The notes: generated by a model not told the origin, from the letters alone. Numbered from the stretch's first letter, positions 43,880 through 56,290 are shown. The stretch: 64,000 bases of DNA from Volucella zonaria (GCA_963966105.1 OZ014534.1:107996003-108060002); one strand, 5' to 3'. A program made the numbers and translations.

Positions 43880-45725
43880 AGCCAGCATGATTTCTCGCCA
43901 GCTGCCTCCAATGCCGCACTCCAACTTGTGGTTCTGCTTACAAGCGCTACCATAGAGGCGGTCATCCTCTTCTGCCTCTTCGAAGACCGGAGCTGCGGTA
44001 TTCATTCACTAAACGTACCCCAGCCATCTAAGACATTCAATCCGTAGATGCGTGGCTGGGCTGATGTCACTGTACAGCCTGTATGGCTCGCGGTTGAACT
44101 CTCTCCTTCTTTACTCGTCATTACAAAAGTCACCGACAATCACGCGCAGTATCTTTCTCTAGAAACGGCCAAATTCTTTTATCTGCTTTCGACAAGATCC
44201 AAGCCTCTGCGCCATAGAGCAGGATCCAGATCATAAGGTTTGGTATTACAGGAGAGGACTCTGTTACTCGACCCTCCTGAACCCGAAGAAAAAGCAATTG
44301 GCAAGAGTAATCCTGGTTCCGATTTCTGCTTGAAGCTGCGGAACCAAGCCAAACGCAGTCCTTAACAACCTGGGAGGTCTAACTGCCGATAACGACATTC
44401 CGGCCACACCGTCGGTAGCGTGCGTCCTTTTCTGATGACACCACATACTTCGTTTTGCCCTTTTCTCCCGCTTCCGCCTCAATACTCACAAAGACTTCAT
44501 TAACGTCTTGCTATGTTCGCTCAACCACTCCATAGTCATCCGTGTCCCTTTTGTTGGCACTGCTTTATTAACAAAAAAAAAATTACGTGGCAGCGCGTCA
44601 CCTTAAAGTGCCTTAAACCTTTCTTGACAGTGAAGGTCACAGTTAATTCTTTACCGACCTTGATGGAGTAGCTAGTATTCTCCATAGACATAATCTGCAT
44701 AATCTGACGAGTTTGGCAGGGATATCAAAACTAGACATGGCGTTGTATATCTCGTCCCTGTGCACGATTTCATATGCGCCTTTGAAATCGGCAGGGAGAT
44801 GGCGAGAATCGATCTGAAATTCTCTGGTCTCTCGAAGATCAGACGTAATGTGAATATTTCTTCTATGATGGACTTGCCTGTCCTGAAACCGCACTTATGT
44901 CGATCAATGCGACAGAATAGATCTAATAGGCAATGTTTAGGATGCTTATTCCGCTATAGTAAGTAAGATTCCGCGCTTCGGGCATGCTTTTCTCTGACTA
45001 TATCTTTCAGATGAGCTAGTGCATATCCCCAACCAGGTCCTCTCAAGCTGCTTTAAATAGTTCAGTAATCAAATCGTCCGTGCCAGCAGCTTTATTAGAC
45101 TTTAGCTTCGATGTTGCAAATTTAACCTCGTCTATGTTACAGTCTGCAGAAGTACTTTTTCCAAGTTCTCAACACCGACTGTGACTCCACTACTAGTTGT
45201 CCATGATCATCTTGGTGGACTTCCATTCTGGCGTGGTAGCCCTCCCATGATAAAACTTTCAAATACCATTCCTGCAGTAAGATCTCTCCATTTCCTCTAT
45301 CGCTAGCTCTGATCACTCGTGATCTTACCTTCTTTTCTGCTCGTAGAGTTCTCGAGGAGAGCTCGTTCTATATTCATCGTCAAGCTAAATGTTTCTTTGT
45401 GGCGGCGCTTTAAAACCAATCGCATTGAAAGCAGCTTCTCTGATGGCTCGTTGACCACATACCCACTGACGTTCTAGGGTTGACAGACCTTGAGGGAAAC
45501 GCGATCGGAAAAGATTCTAGCGGTCTCTTGCGATTGTAGCTTTTCATCGTCGAACTTTGGTAATTTTACTTGACTTCGTTGTGCCTTGTGCCTGTGATAC
45601 CCGCATTCACTCCTCGGCTGCAAAAGGTAATGAATCGAGCCGATGTTGGCTCCCCGGAAAGTTCGGGCATTAGGAATGTGGGGCGTCGATGATTAATCTG
45701 GCTGACTGGTCAAGAAATCTCTGAT
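43880..45725 (-). mobile_element. RTE/BovB-like retrotransposon, internally deleted
   Basis: From 45725 leftwards there are the end of the endonuclease and the linker (ELYEQKRR near 45340), then RT blocks KAAGTDDLI near 45080, GISILNIAY near 44935 and FKGAYEIVHRDEIY near 44750. The thumb and C-terminus follow: KTKYVVSSEKDARYRRCGRN, then LLYGAEAWILSKADK near 44190, and VRHWRQLARNHAG near 43890-43930. The segment that should hold motif B and the YADD box is missing: an FFLLIKQ-like remnant joins directly to C-terminal sequence. It preserves the C-terminal end that the 24.8-27.3 kb copy lacks. Confidence 0.72.
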
Positions 45726-46860
45726 TGATCAAGCGATAGGCAAGTTCCTTGTAGGAACTGGCTACTAAAAGCTTATACCTCGTAATAAATTCTTAAAATC
45801 TGAATGCATCGCGTCTTACTCAGCCTTGCGTCAGGATCTCTTAGCACAATGATATTAAGCCTCGTTACCTTGCATTGTCGCTGAAAAGCTACGTTCCACT
45901 ATGGAACGGGCGACATACGGGCAGGAGCTCTTGCTGTCTGGCATTGTTCTTCAAAACTTTTGATGAGACAATCATGCAACTTCTGAACAGCCTCCTCTAG
46001 ATCTTGGTCTGAGTTCAAGTGACGTATTGTCGGATTTGGCGAGCTCCACGCTAGGTTCAGTTGGTTCTTCTCGGATCGTCTTCTTCAGCAAGGCCAAGAT
46101 CGATTCAGAGTTCGATGGGCTTGACACTTAAGCCCTCGACAGTTCTTTCTAGTCGGCTACCTCCAGCAAGCTTACTTGTTGGATAGAGCTGAGCCTAATA
46201 TTTGCTGGCTGGGATCCAACTTTGTACAATCAGTGACGCGATAGAATTGAATCACGAGAATTTTCAAAAAAAAAATTATGAGTGTTGGCATAACATCATG
46301 GTACGTGTCATGGAGTAGTACCGGCTCATAGGAAACGTAAGCCGATGCAACAATAAACTTGCCCCACATTTCGTAGCTTTTATTTGCAGCAACTAAGCCC
46401 TGGCTGCAGAATTACATAAGTTCAGATGGTGAGACTGGATTCGGCCTTTTCGATCTCTCACTATACTGCAGTCGGAAACACCTTAAGTATTCTAAACCAG
46501 AGATGCGTTTGTCAACCATTACAAGGTGCAGATAGGGACGTGAGTCTTACCAAAACAGAAGAACTGCCACAAGACAGAAGAGCTGTTCTTGTTTTACCGA
46601 TTGCTGCTCTTCCCACTCTTAATCACCTGCAGAAACGAAGGCATTGTGTAATTTATTCTTAAGAATTTGCTCCAGTGTCTTCCGCCCAACATGCGGTTGG
46701 TTGGTTGGAAACATGTTGGTTTCGTTCAGATGATGGGACTTCTGTTTCCTGATGCTTCCTTTGCATATTATCCATCTGTGATCCGTGAAGGAGTTCAACT
46801 CGAAAATTCTCCCGTCGTCCATCCGAAAACTTAAGTCTTCTGTTTTAAGCGTATGATCGA
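45726..46860 (-). mobile_element. LOA/R1-like endonuclease and linker fragments
   Basis: Two adjacent - strand pieces. The right one (46619-46822) has ELNSFTDHRWIICKGSI, like the final strand of the endonuclease with its catalytic DH. The left one has MWGKFIVASAYVSYEP (46320-46370), an earlier endonuclease motif, and then DLEEAVQKLHDCLIKSFEEQ (near 45940-46010), the linker between endonuclease and RT. Since the later motif precedes the earlier one, these must be two different copies joined together. Confidence 0.5.
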
Positions 46861-49800
46861 GCGCCTTCTTCCATTTGTTCTAGTTAACCACTGGAAAAGT
46901 AAAGACTATTTCCAGTTTCGGCCACATTCCAGATGTATATATCTTCGGTTCGAAACTACTCCAAGGCAAAGGAAACCAACGGTATAAAAGTTCTGAAAAA
47001 AAAAAATACTTAAAGCTTGTACCAAACCCCACATATCCTATGATCTTATAGGGAGTGTCCTAACACCCGCCATCAATTCCTTTCTTGTCAAACTTAATAG
47101 TTCGATTCGGATCTAAAAATAAAATCAAATAGCTTACATTCGAAATGAGTATCACTCGGGGCAACGTTGTTACGCCAAATCTCTTAACAGATGACGATAA
47201 GTTAACAATAAATCTTAAAACCGATCAAGGACCAACCAAAAGCGATAAAATCACAAATGACAACATTCAGAAAGTATCTACAGCCTGTGCCAGTCCACCC
47301 CCAATGTCTCAACGAAAAGGGAACAACTTTGGCGTCTAAGAGTACATATTTCCATCAGTAAGCTGACATGCTCCTTTAATGACCAGTTTAGTTTCATGGT
47401 CATTTCTAGGATTGACATGTGCCGACCGATCGTCGCGTATCCAACCCAACCCAGTCCATTAAATCGCTACAGATACGTTACGACTATGACTCGCGTGTGC
47501 CATTCGACAGCTAATCTGACATACCTGAGTGCGGTTCCAATCATTCAGCGAACTCTTTTGGTATCCCCAAAACTACAATTAATCTCTTTTCCTTTTGAAC
47601 ACAGTTCCAACGGATACAAGTACCTTAGAATCCAATTGACTCCGTTGTGCTGTGTTGTGTTGTGTGTTGTTGGCAAAAACAAATCCTTTCCAGAAATACG
47701 AGTACACATAGACCCACATACGGGTATGTATGGATCTGGTGGTACACCCGCTAAACGATTTGTAGAAGCTGCTGCACCCATATTGGCTAACCTATGACCA
47801 TAAACAGAACACTCTCTATCTGTGGGCCCCGATCGCACACAACACCAAAGGGGGTCATTATGACCAAAATCGAAAATCAAAAAACAAGCCCTCGATACTC
47901 GCGTACGTAGTCCGGAGTGAGTAAATCACCTACGAGCTACGGATACGACTACGTGACATAAACAACTCCCGCGCGCTGTTGTCTTCTGTCTTCTGTCTTC
48001 TGTGTTTTGGTTTGGTTGCATTCTCCCCCATACGGATACGGATACGTGCACATGTACTTAACCTCACTCTCACTCCAAGCTGTCTGCGGGGTCCAGAAGT
48101 ACGGATAGGCTCGAATGTACCCCGAAAATGGGGTTCAAAAGCCATCGTGCGATTCATTTGAATATTCCCATAACGGACAGAGAAGTGGTGTTGTATGAAT
48201 GGTAGCAGAGGAATGTCCCACCACACGGGGGCGCTTTTTATCACTCCTACTTCGTAATATGGACGGCGTAGAGGAGTCGAAGAGGAGTAGAATTATAAGG
48301 CCCGCATGAGCGCATGCGCGCACGTCAATCTTCCAATCGGGTGCAATATTTAAAAACTGTCACGACTCCCGCACATGCATTTGAGGTGGGCTACTATCCT
48401 CCGTATGAGTGTCTGAGTATTCGTACTCGTACTTATGGCTTCTTTAGGACAAACGATGGCCAAACACTTTTGTAGCCACTGGCGGACTACATCACATAGA
48501 GTGTGGGTTCTCTATGGTCGCAATGCCACCCGCACTCATATCGCTGATCGGTGATCATACTCCTGCCATCCGAGAGATTCAAATTGCTACCAGCCACAGA
48601 GTCACCTCACGTTTTCTATGATTCCATCATGATTGCATCAAAATCGACTCAATCTTCTCCCAACGAATAGCTAACTCTGTGCGGTTAGTCTGCCGTAGCG
48701 TGGAGTGCTTTTGAGTGGTTTTGAGTGGTGTGCCAATGCAATGGTTGGAACACTCCCGATTGTCAAAGTGAATTGGCGCGCGCACTCATGCATGCACGTA
48801 GATTCCAGCGGTACGTTCACGAAAATACCATTCAATCAGGGGGAATTCAATTCGAAGGCGAAGATCCTGGGCCCGGATAAAAGCCTGACACCAGGCAGTC
48901 GTCGTCGTCGTCGTCGTCGTCGTCGCTTATGTCAGTCGTCGTGTCGTGAGTACTAGTAAGCTAACTTCGATGATGATGGTGATGATGATGGGCCAACGAC
49001 GCGCTGATGGTGGCAATTGGACGCGTCTTTGGCTTTGTATTAATTTATTCAGATGCCGCACAGGAATCACCGACTGAATGTATGCAGACTCTGCTAAACA
49101 TTTAGATGGTGCGAGATATGAGTTCTTGAACATTCCTCACAGCGATCGCCTACCTCAGGGTGGATGTCGCCACTGTTGCTGCTGTTGTGATGCGCCTCAT
49201 GAATTGATTTCCATGCGTGATTTCCTTGGGGCATACGTACATACCTACATTATGTCGAATTTATTATGCGGAGTACAGATTCCTATGCCAAAGAGATCGA
49301 AATGATGGCGAAGGTGATTGCCTCCATCGATGCCATTTGGTGTTTGCGAGGCCTTCGAGAAGTATGAGAAGAATTCAGGTTGAGGGCTAGAGGTTTTTTT
49401 TTGTCCTGAAGACAGTGAATTCGGTGTGGAATTCGGGAAACACTTACATTTCCGAGGAGACACTTGATGTAGTTGGAATTCTGGTAGCCGCTTATCGGTT
49501 CATCTTGAGTAATGAAAAAGTTACTGATGAAGAGTTGAGGCTATCTGAAGAAATGAAACTGACTCTTGTTATCAAGATGAAAGTCTGCAGGATGGCTCTT
49601 AGCTCCTTGATGGTGTTTAATGATGAAAAGTCGAACGATGTGATTAAAATGGCCTTTGCGTCTGGACCGTAGATCGATCGATTGTATAAGAAGCAGTTGG
49701 GGAAAAAATCCAATCAAGGAAGTACTGTTGGAATGAAGAAGTGACAAACTGCGACAGAGGCCACGTCAAGGTGTTCGTAAATCAATCACTTCTTGATGGT

Positions 49801-50039
49801 CATTTATCACTGCAGTTTAACATCAGAATATTCGTGCTGAAGATTATCAATTTCCGCCAAATGTCTATTGATTTTTGATTCTAAGGCCATGTGAGGCATT
49901 TAAAGAGACAACGTGCAGCCTACTTTCGGCGTAGGGACTTCGATTTGATCCTATAGAACGCGCCATCAGCATCGCTGACCGCACCAAAGGCATCGTTCCA
50001 AATGCAATAGGTCCAATGTTATCACTGCCGGCAGCACAA
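46861..50039. other. Unassigned DNA with microsatellites
   Basis: About 3.2 kb with no recognised gene. Small frames such as 47145-47339 and 49415-49672 (+) are unassigned. There is a GTTGTGTTGTG tract near 47648-47672, a GTC triplet array at 48898-48926 and a GATGAT tract at 48969-48991. TACGAGTA/TACTCGTA is at 47697 and 48424. Confidence 0.4.
48898..48926. repeat. GTC triplet repeat
   Basis: Nine or so perfect GTC units. They encode poly-Arg in one frame, so the open frame here is an artefact of the repeat. Confidence 0.9.
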
Positions 50040-50073
50040 TTCAAATAGCAATTGAGGTCATCAAAGTCATTAG

Positions 50074-50484
50074 ATGCAAATGTACCTCCAGCACAAAAAA
50101 GTTCGGATCGCTTACAAGAATTTTCCAGACATCGCTGGAGAAATGCTGGCTAAATCTGAGCCAATCAAGTCCAAAGATGTAAAGTTAAACACCCTTCAAC
50201 AAATGTTTGAGGATATATCAAATACATTTCGAAAGCCAGAGGACAACGCGTCAGAGAATGCTAACGAAATGTGTTTCAACCTACTGGAGCAATTGGATTT
50301 AAGATTGGCAGGTATGCCTACAGATATGTATAAGCTCACTGGCCAACAATCCAATTCCAACAAATGCAACAGTAAGACTTCCGAAAATTGAACTTTCAAA
50401 ATTGGATGGAAGTTATATTACCTGGCGTCAATTTCGTGACCTTTTTAAAGAACTGACCCAAAGAACTGAACAGCCCACGGTGCG
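50074..50484 (+). pseudogene. BEL/Pao gag, N-terminal piece
   Basis: The first frame (50074-50391) reads KKVRIAYKNFPDIAGEMLA and a Glu/Asn-rich helical region. A second frame overlapping its end gives VRLPKIELSKLDGSYITW, then RQFRDLFKEL (about 50367-50450), the highly typical P-K-(I/L)-x-L-P/S-x-(F/L)-x-G...W..F.DLF motif of BEL/Pao gag. The start is not certain, because codons upstream are also open. The frame meets a TAA at 50501-50503, next to the R1 insertion. Confidence 0.75.
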
Positions 50485-50504
50485 TCTTCGCATGAGATAT
50501 TAAA

Positions 50505-52420
50505 ACAATGCGTTGATCAGCCCCCTTCGAACTGTAGAAGTACTACCACCAGTGCCAGATTCGAAATCGTGTGTAAGGCACGAATTTCCGCTTTGGTGAA
50601 GGGTCGAGGCCTATGTAATACCTCAGCCATTCTGAGGATCATGGAGCCCCGTTGTAATGCAACTCCACATCGAGCAGACCATTCAGTTCCATAGTAATCA
50701 ATTGGCTGAGCCAGATCGTAGTACGCTACAACATATACTAAGCCATGAAATGTCCAAATTCCACTTGGGTACAAACCAACAGCCACCATGATACTCCCAC
50801 AAGAGGGCCTACTCCTAGGTCAGGCTGGAACAGAAGTCCCGGGGGCCCCTGACCTCCCGTGGTAGCAGAATATAGCTTCCGGTCGAGCTTCGCGACAGCC
50901 CAGGACTGGCAACCCTTAAACAAAGTTCAACTACTCTCTAATTCGACCCGCTATCTGCCTACTGCGTCTTCTATTAAATATTTCTCCTGCAAAGGTACGG
51001 GTTCTTTCGAACAGTACGGTGTCAGTGAACAATCCACTGACATCGTACGCCTACCGCCAAAGATGATGCCCATAGCCTGCAAGCCCCTAGCATCTGAGTA
51101 ATTTGGACACTCACATAGGATATGAAGCCAGTCCTTGCCAGCTCGCAACCCCACTAAGCACTCTCTTATCCAAAAATGCATTAAGAGAGCCATAGGATAT
51201 GAAGCCAGTCCTTGCCAGCTCGCAACCCCACTAAGCACTCTCTTATCCAAAAATGCATTAAGAGAGCCATGCACGGTCCTCAAAAAGCCCAGGCTGAGGG
51301 TTAAATTCCGTTCAAGAAATACTCGCATGGTTAGCACATCCCTCAGGATTGCCATGTAGTTAAAACACGGGCGTTTAACAAGACTTTACGCTCCCTCAAG
51401 GATAGGCCATCCACTTTCGTCTGGGAAACCCTTTTCTGATCTTGAAAGCAATACCACGAGGTATCATTTCCACATCAAGAGGTGGCACTCCCAAGAGCAC
51501 TTGCATTGCCTCTGTGGAGACAGTGTGGCACACAGGTAGAAAATCAAGCAAGGCGACTTTTTGGCAAAGCCAAAATCCGACGACAGCCTTCAACAGTCGT
51601 AGCCTTGTCGTACCATACCGATGCTCCATATGTTGCCCAAGCAATAAAAAGCTTTTCTATCAGGAAAATAACGCAATTTCCCGACAGCCCATTTCTTGCG
51701 ACCTGGTTAGTATTTTCTGCCAGTTCAAGTTATGGAAGGCAGCTTTGAAGTCAATAAAGATGCCTATAACCACCCCGTCGCTGCTTCTCTGGACTCTGTC
51801 TTTTAAGAAAGACCATGCGTCCTCAACCTACACACTTGCCTTTCGTAAAGCCGATTTGGAAGGGGGACATTGGCTCCGTCATGTTCCCCGAAATCCTTTC
51901 CACCATAACCCTTTCCAGTACTTTTCCAAGTACCGGAAGCAGGCTGATGCCCCGATATGATTTAGCACCAGACCTATTCTTATCAGGGGACTTCAAGAGC
52001 ACGACTACCCTTGCCTCCTTCCAATCCTTGGGGAAATAGCTGCAAGCAATGCATTTGCTATAAAGACATAGCAGGTATTCTGGAAGGGCTTTCATCATCT
52101 CCCCAGCCATTCCATCAAGAAGTGAAACACCATACTCGACTTTTTCAGTTCTTAGTTCCGGAGGGACTGGAGGTTCTTCATTCAAAAAGCTCTCGAAGCG
52201 CTCCTCTCTCGGGAAGAACTGACCAAGCAATGCAGTCAGGCAATCCTTCCATGTAGATAAAACCGTATTATCCAGACAAATTACAGACAAAGTCTTGCCA
52301 ATGAAACGGATATTGACCTTCGGCGAGGGTCTCTTGTCTCTTACACTGAGTCAAGTTCTCAGCATTGGACGCCCGAACCCTTTGGAATCGCTTCCTTAGG
52401 TTTCAAACTACCCTTCGCTA
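50505..52420 (-). mobile_element. R1-clade retrotransposon fragment inside BEL gag
   Basis: Read leftwards, the RT N-terminal region reads MKALPEYLLCLYSKCIACSY, then FPKDWKEARVVVLLKSPDKN and SYRGISLLPVLGKVLERVMV (about 51870-52180). A motif A-like IDFKAAFHNLNWQKIL lies near 51720-51750. The sequence then passes almost directly to the thumb: VSTEAMQVLLGVPPLDVEMI and IAFKIRKGF (near 51440-51530). The zinc knuckle region (CLVGLRAGKDWLHILCECPN) and C-terminus end near 50950. The palm segment with the catalytic Asp pair is missing between about 51650 and 51700. A 77 bp tandem duplication lies at 51114-51267. Confidence 0.75.
51114..51267. repeat. Perfect 77 bp tandem duplication
   Basis: Two adjacent 77-base units, 51114-51190 and 51191-51267, both starting CATAGGATATGAAGCCAG and ending GCATTAAGAGAGC, appear identical. 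77 is not a multiple of three, so it breaks the R1 C-terminal frame. Identity between the units implies a recent duplication or an assembly artefact. Confidence 0.95.
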
Positions 52421-53155
52421 CTCTGTCAAACAGCGGTTCCTTATCCACAATCAACCAATATCGAATGCTCAAAAGTTGTACTTTCTAAGAGCAAACGTAG
52501 TAGGAAATGTGCATAACATCATTCAGCATCATTAACCAACCGAGGACAACTTTAAAAGTGGAAAACATTGGTTGATCGCTATGACAAAAAAAAGCTTCTC
52601 CTAACTGCACAATTAAATCGACTGTTCGAATTGCCTACTGGCATTGGAACCTGCATCAACTATTAATGCTTCATGACATGATTAAAGGATCAACGCGAGC
52701 GATTCAAAATTTAGGGTTCGGAACTGGCAGTTGGAACTGCATCATAGTGCACCACATGCGGCAAAAGCTAGACTGAAATAAACGGACTATATTGGAGCAA
52801 TTATTGGACGACACCAGGAGCAGCATCCCGTTGGAACTGTTCCGTGAAATCCTGGAAACAAGGTTTTTGATACTGGAGGCAATCAAGGACGAGAAGAAAA
52901 AAGGACGGCTGCACAATGTGCAACCGTCTCTTACACGTGCCGACTGCGAGAAGGCCGTGCAGAGTCTTCGAATCTGTCGGAACTGTTTAAAGCTAGGTCA
53001 TTTCTCTAGTGCAGGTCAGTCGAAGGATTGTCAAACGTGTAATGTCAGAAACAATTCGCTTTTGCATCAACAGAAAGAACCAAAATCGTACACTCAACAG
53101 AAACAGGTAACTCAAACTACAATATTTCCAATAATCAACCCACGTAGTCGTTGAC
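52421..53155 (+). pseudogene. BEL/Pao gag, C-terminal piece with zinc knuckle
   Basis: It resumes with NQPISNAQKLYFLRANVVGN (near 52450-52510), continues with LLLTAQLNRLFELPTGIG (near 52590-52640) and enters an open frame at 52792. This ends in the nucleic-acid-binding Cys-His array: CRNCLKLGHFSSAGQSKDCQ, then TCNVRNNSLLHQQ (52975-53070). That array has the CX2C...H...C then CX2C...H spacing of BEL/Pao gag, except that the fourth ligand region carries AGQSK. Stops at 52662-52664 and elsewhere, and several frame changes, make it non-functional. Confidence 0.78.
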
Positions 53156-53179
53156 CCAGCAACTAAGTCGAGGGGGTAA

Positions 53180-53317
53180 GGGTCAATCCGTAAATGCGGC
53201 GGCAGATAAAACAGCGGCAAATTTACTTAGCAGCGGCAATCGTGAATGTATTGTAATAGCAGCATATGGAACACGGATTCCTTGCCGTGTGTTACTTGAT
53301 TTAGGATCCCAACCTTA
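53180..53317 (+). pseudogene. BEL/Pao protease start, truncated
   Basis: Reads IVIAAYGTRIPCRVLLDLGS then Q at about 53250-53315. The active site D-S/T-G is D-L-G here. A TAA follows immediately, and RTE sequence on the other strand begins. Confidence 0.6.
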
Positions 53318-56290
53318 ACGAACAAGCCTTTCCAGTTAGCCCGATCCTTAGCTAACCGCTTCGAGTTGTGAACTCCAAATCGGATGAGGTCCTATTCAAC
53401 TTTTCCGCGTCATCTAAACCGATGCCTTTCTCTACTGCGTTGTCGCTTGAAGTTAGATTCGACTTCGCATTGGGATCCATTCGCTTTTCATGTCTTAGCC
53501 ACCTCAGGCAGCTGATGTGCAGTTCTCTGTATAAATCAATAACGCCGTGCAGCTCATATACTCCCTCGTCAAATCTTCTCCTCCAAAGCCCTTCAACATA
53601 AACGGGACCGAACTACGAAGAATTTTTCTCTCCATACGTTCGAGGATATATCTTCATCCGCTTCCGATAGCGTCCATGCTTCAGCGCCATAAAGTAGGGC
53701 TGGGATGATCAAGGTATTATATAGATTCTCCCTAGTTGTTCGAGAGTCTTTTTAGCCCAAAGAAACAGCGATTCGCAAGAGTTAGCCTTCATTTTATTAC
53801 TAGGGAGGTGTTGTTGGCATAAAGATAGACAAAGTTCTTTACTACCTCGAAATTAGAGCTGTCAACTATGACGTTCTGTCCAATTCGTCGATGTTGTGTA
53901 TTCTTTCTTATTGACAGCATATACTTGGTCTTGCCCGCTATCGCTAAATCCATTTTGGCAGCTTGCGTTTCAATACTAGCGAACGTACCGCTGAGTTCTC
54001 CCAATTATATCGATATCATCGGCGTACGCTAGTAGTTGTACAGACTTTTGAAAGATTGTCCCTACAGAGTTTACAATTCTTTCAAGTATAATGTTAGAGA
54101 AGTCACATGACAGCGCGTCTCCTTGTCTAAAACCTTTTTTGACATCAAAGGTCTCGGTTAGGTCGTTAGTGACTTAGCGTTCTAATTCGTCATTCTGCAC
54201 AGACGAACGAGTTTGGCAGGGATGCCAGAACTAGATATTGCTCTATATAGCTCGATGAAGAGATGGTAGGTATCGATTTGGACTTCTTGAGTTTTTTCCA
54301 GGATCTGCGGGATTGTGAAGATTTAGTCGTCAATCCGATTGTTGACGGATTGCTTCAGACATCCACACAATACAAGATGTTGTACCCAATGTTGAGGATA
54401 CCTATGCCGCTAAAATTTGTGTATGGTCTCCGCAAATACATTTCCAGCAGCTTTGAATGCCTTGGCCGTCAGGTTCAGCAGCTTTGTTGGATTTCAGCTA
54501 TCCAACAGTTAGGTGGACGGAAGTTCTGGTAATCATCGTCTATTGAATGGTCTATTCTGCCAGTCGGTGGGATGCTGGGCTTAGATATTCTCGGCACCGA
54601 CTTGTGAATCTATTACAAGGTTTCCTTCCTCACCTCTACGGGATTCTGTACGAATCTTCTTGCCCTTGACACGTTCTTTTTACCTGTTGGTAAGACTTCA
54701 GTACGTTATTCTTGGACTACAAATTGTCAATATTTTCTACAGCGCGCTTCTCGTGCTCTTTTTTCTTTTTCTGAAAAAGCCGATGTTATTCCCGTTTCTT
54801 TTTTTCACGATAAGCTCTTGTCCTTCGTTGCAGCGCCACTTTGTACGCTTCTTGTTTAGCTGCATGTGCTTAATGGGATTCTTCATCAAACTAGGGATGT
54901 CTTGCTAGTGGTCGAGTGAATCCCAGCACATCAGTTGGCAATGTTACCCCTGGTCTTCGGTACTTGATCCTGGCCGCATAGGAGTTGTTGAGGGATTTCG
55001 GGATACACGTACGGCGAAGATTCTGGCAGTCTCTTGCGATTGCAGCTTTTCTACGTGAAATCTTCGCACAGTAGTTCTTCTTTGCTGTGGCACTTGAAAA
55101 ATCCGCATTCGCACCTTGGCTGCAACTAGTTGGTGATTCGAGTCAATATTGACTGCCCGGAGCGTTCGGACATCCAGTATACCATGCATGGCTAATGCTC
55201 TTTCTGCATGGTGGGGCAAAAGTGATGACATAATGTGCCATAATTTGCAAATGGCGTCAAGTGTCATTGTGCTTTGACATTTATCTAGCAGAGAATTAGT
55301 TGGCAACAAGCAATGGAGCGATACACACACAGCGCGAGTTTTATAGCCGTTTTCCTCGTCGTCCTGCACCATGTGCGAGAACAATTAAGCGTTGGGCTGA
55401 GCGTCTCACTTCCAAGAGAATCCACAAATATCGACGAGACAGCGATCGACACAATTTGACATCAACAGATGTTCGTTGCGTCGAATTTTGGTAAAAGACC
55501 TAAAGATGTTCCCTTATAAAGTACAAACCGTTCACCAATTGCTAGTTACGACAATGTTTTGCAAAGGGGCAAAGTCGATTAGCCTGAATCCGTTATCGGA
55601 GGTGATGTCGTGCAGGCAATACATACCGACAGTACTACCAAAGATGCCCTGACTTCCTAGCTTTGCATTAAAATCATCGAGGACAACCCTTCTGTCTTAG
55701 CTAGGGCACTGTTCGTAGGTCTTGTCCAAGAGCTCGTAGAAGCCATCTTTGGTGTCGTCGTCTTTTTCCTCTGTGGGCACATATAAGGCTAATGTGGGAA
55801 AATTTAGCCTTATTACGGATTGTTACGAGGCGCTCGTTCACATGCCAGAAACTCAAGACTACTTGCCTAAGTCTGCCTCTGAGGCGTATCGGCATCCAAA
55901 TACGCTCTGCTTTTGCCGTCGATACGAGTAACAATGACCATTTCTGGGATGGCGGTAATATCTGCTTTTCAACAGTCCAGTACCTCCCCTAGTTGTACGG
56001 CTGTACGTGGCCTATTTAGGGACCTAACATTCTACGTGCAAATCTGAAGTTCGTTATCCTTGTTTCGTTTGCAGGAGTTGTCAACAGTAGATGCGTATCC
56101 GAGGCTCGTTGTTGGGTTTTTTTTTTCCATGGCTGGGCATCTACCATGACGTCATAACCCCAAACGTGGAGGACCAGGATGTTAGACCGAAGTCAGTAAC
56201 CCGTTCGGGAATGTGAGTCCTGCCGCTGGACCATTTAGGGCTTATCCGCAACCATCTCTTTGCCAAGACCCTGACTTAGTCTCGGAAATC
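53318..56290 (-). mobile_element. RTE/BovB-like retrotransposon, nearly full length
   Basis: From 56290 leftwards there is a 5' leader matching that at 27.1-27.3 kb, then the endonuclease: GRLRQVVLSFWHVNERLVTI and KFSHISLICAH (55750-55930), and MHGILDVRTLRAVNIDSNHQ (near 55130-55200). The linker and the RT blocks near 54550-54200 follow. The YADD box is at 54015-54026, followed by KTKYMLSIRKNTQHRRIGQN near 53880-53950. The thumb reads LLYGAEAWTLSEADED (near 53640-53700). The C-terminus contains a VHNSKRLAKDRANWK motif near 53320-53375. The endonuclease catalytic SDH reads SNH. There are many frameshifts. The 3' end falls inside the BEL protease. Confidence 0.8.

Larger units (their letters stand above)
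50040..53317 (+). mobile_element. BEL/Pao LTR retrotransposon remnant split by an R1 element
   Basis: Gag and the start of the protease are on the + strand, with a - strand R1-clade fragment inside gag (about 50505-52420). The protease is cut at about 53317 by a - strand RTE. LTRs were not found on either side. The reverse transcriptase, RNase H and integrase that should follow the protease are absent beyond 56.3 kb as well, so the rest of the element is lost. Confidence 0.75.
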
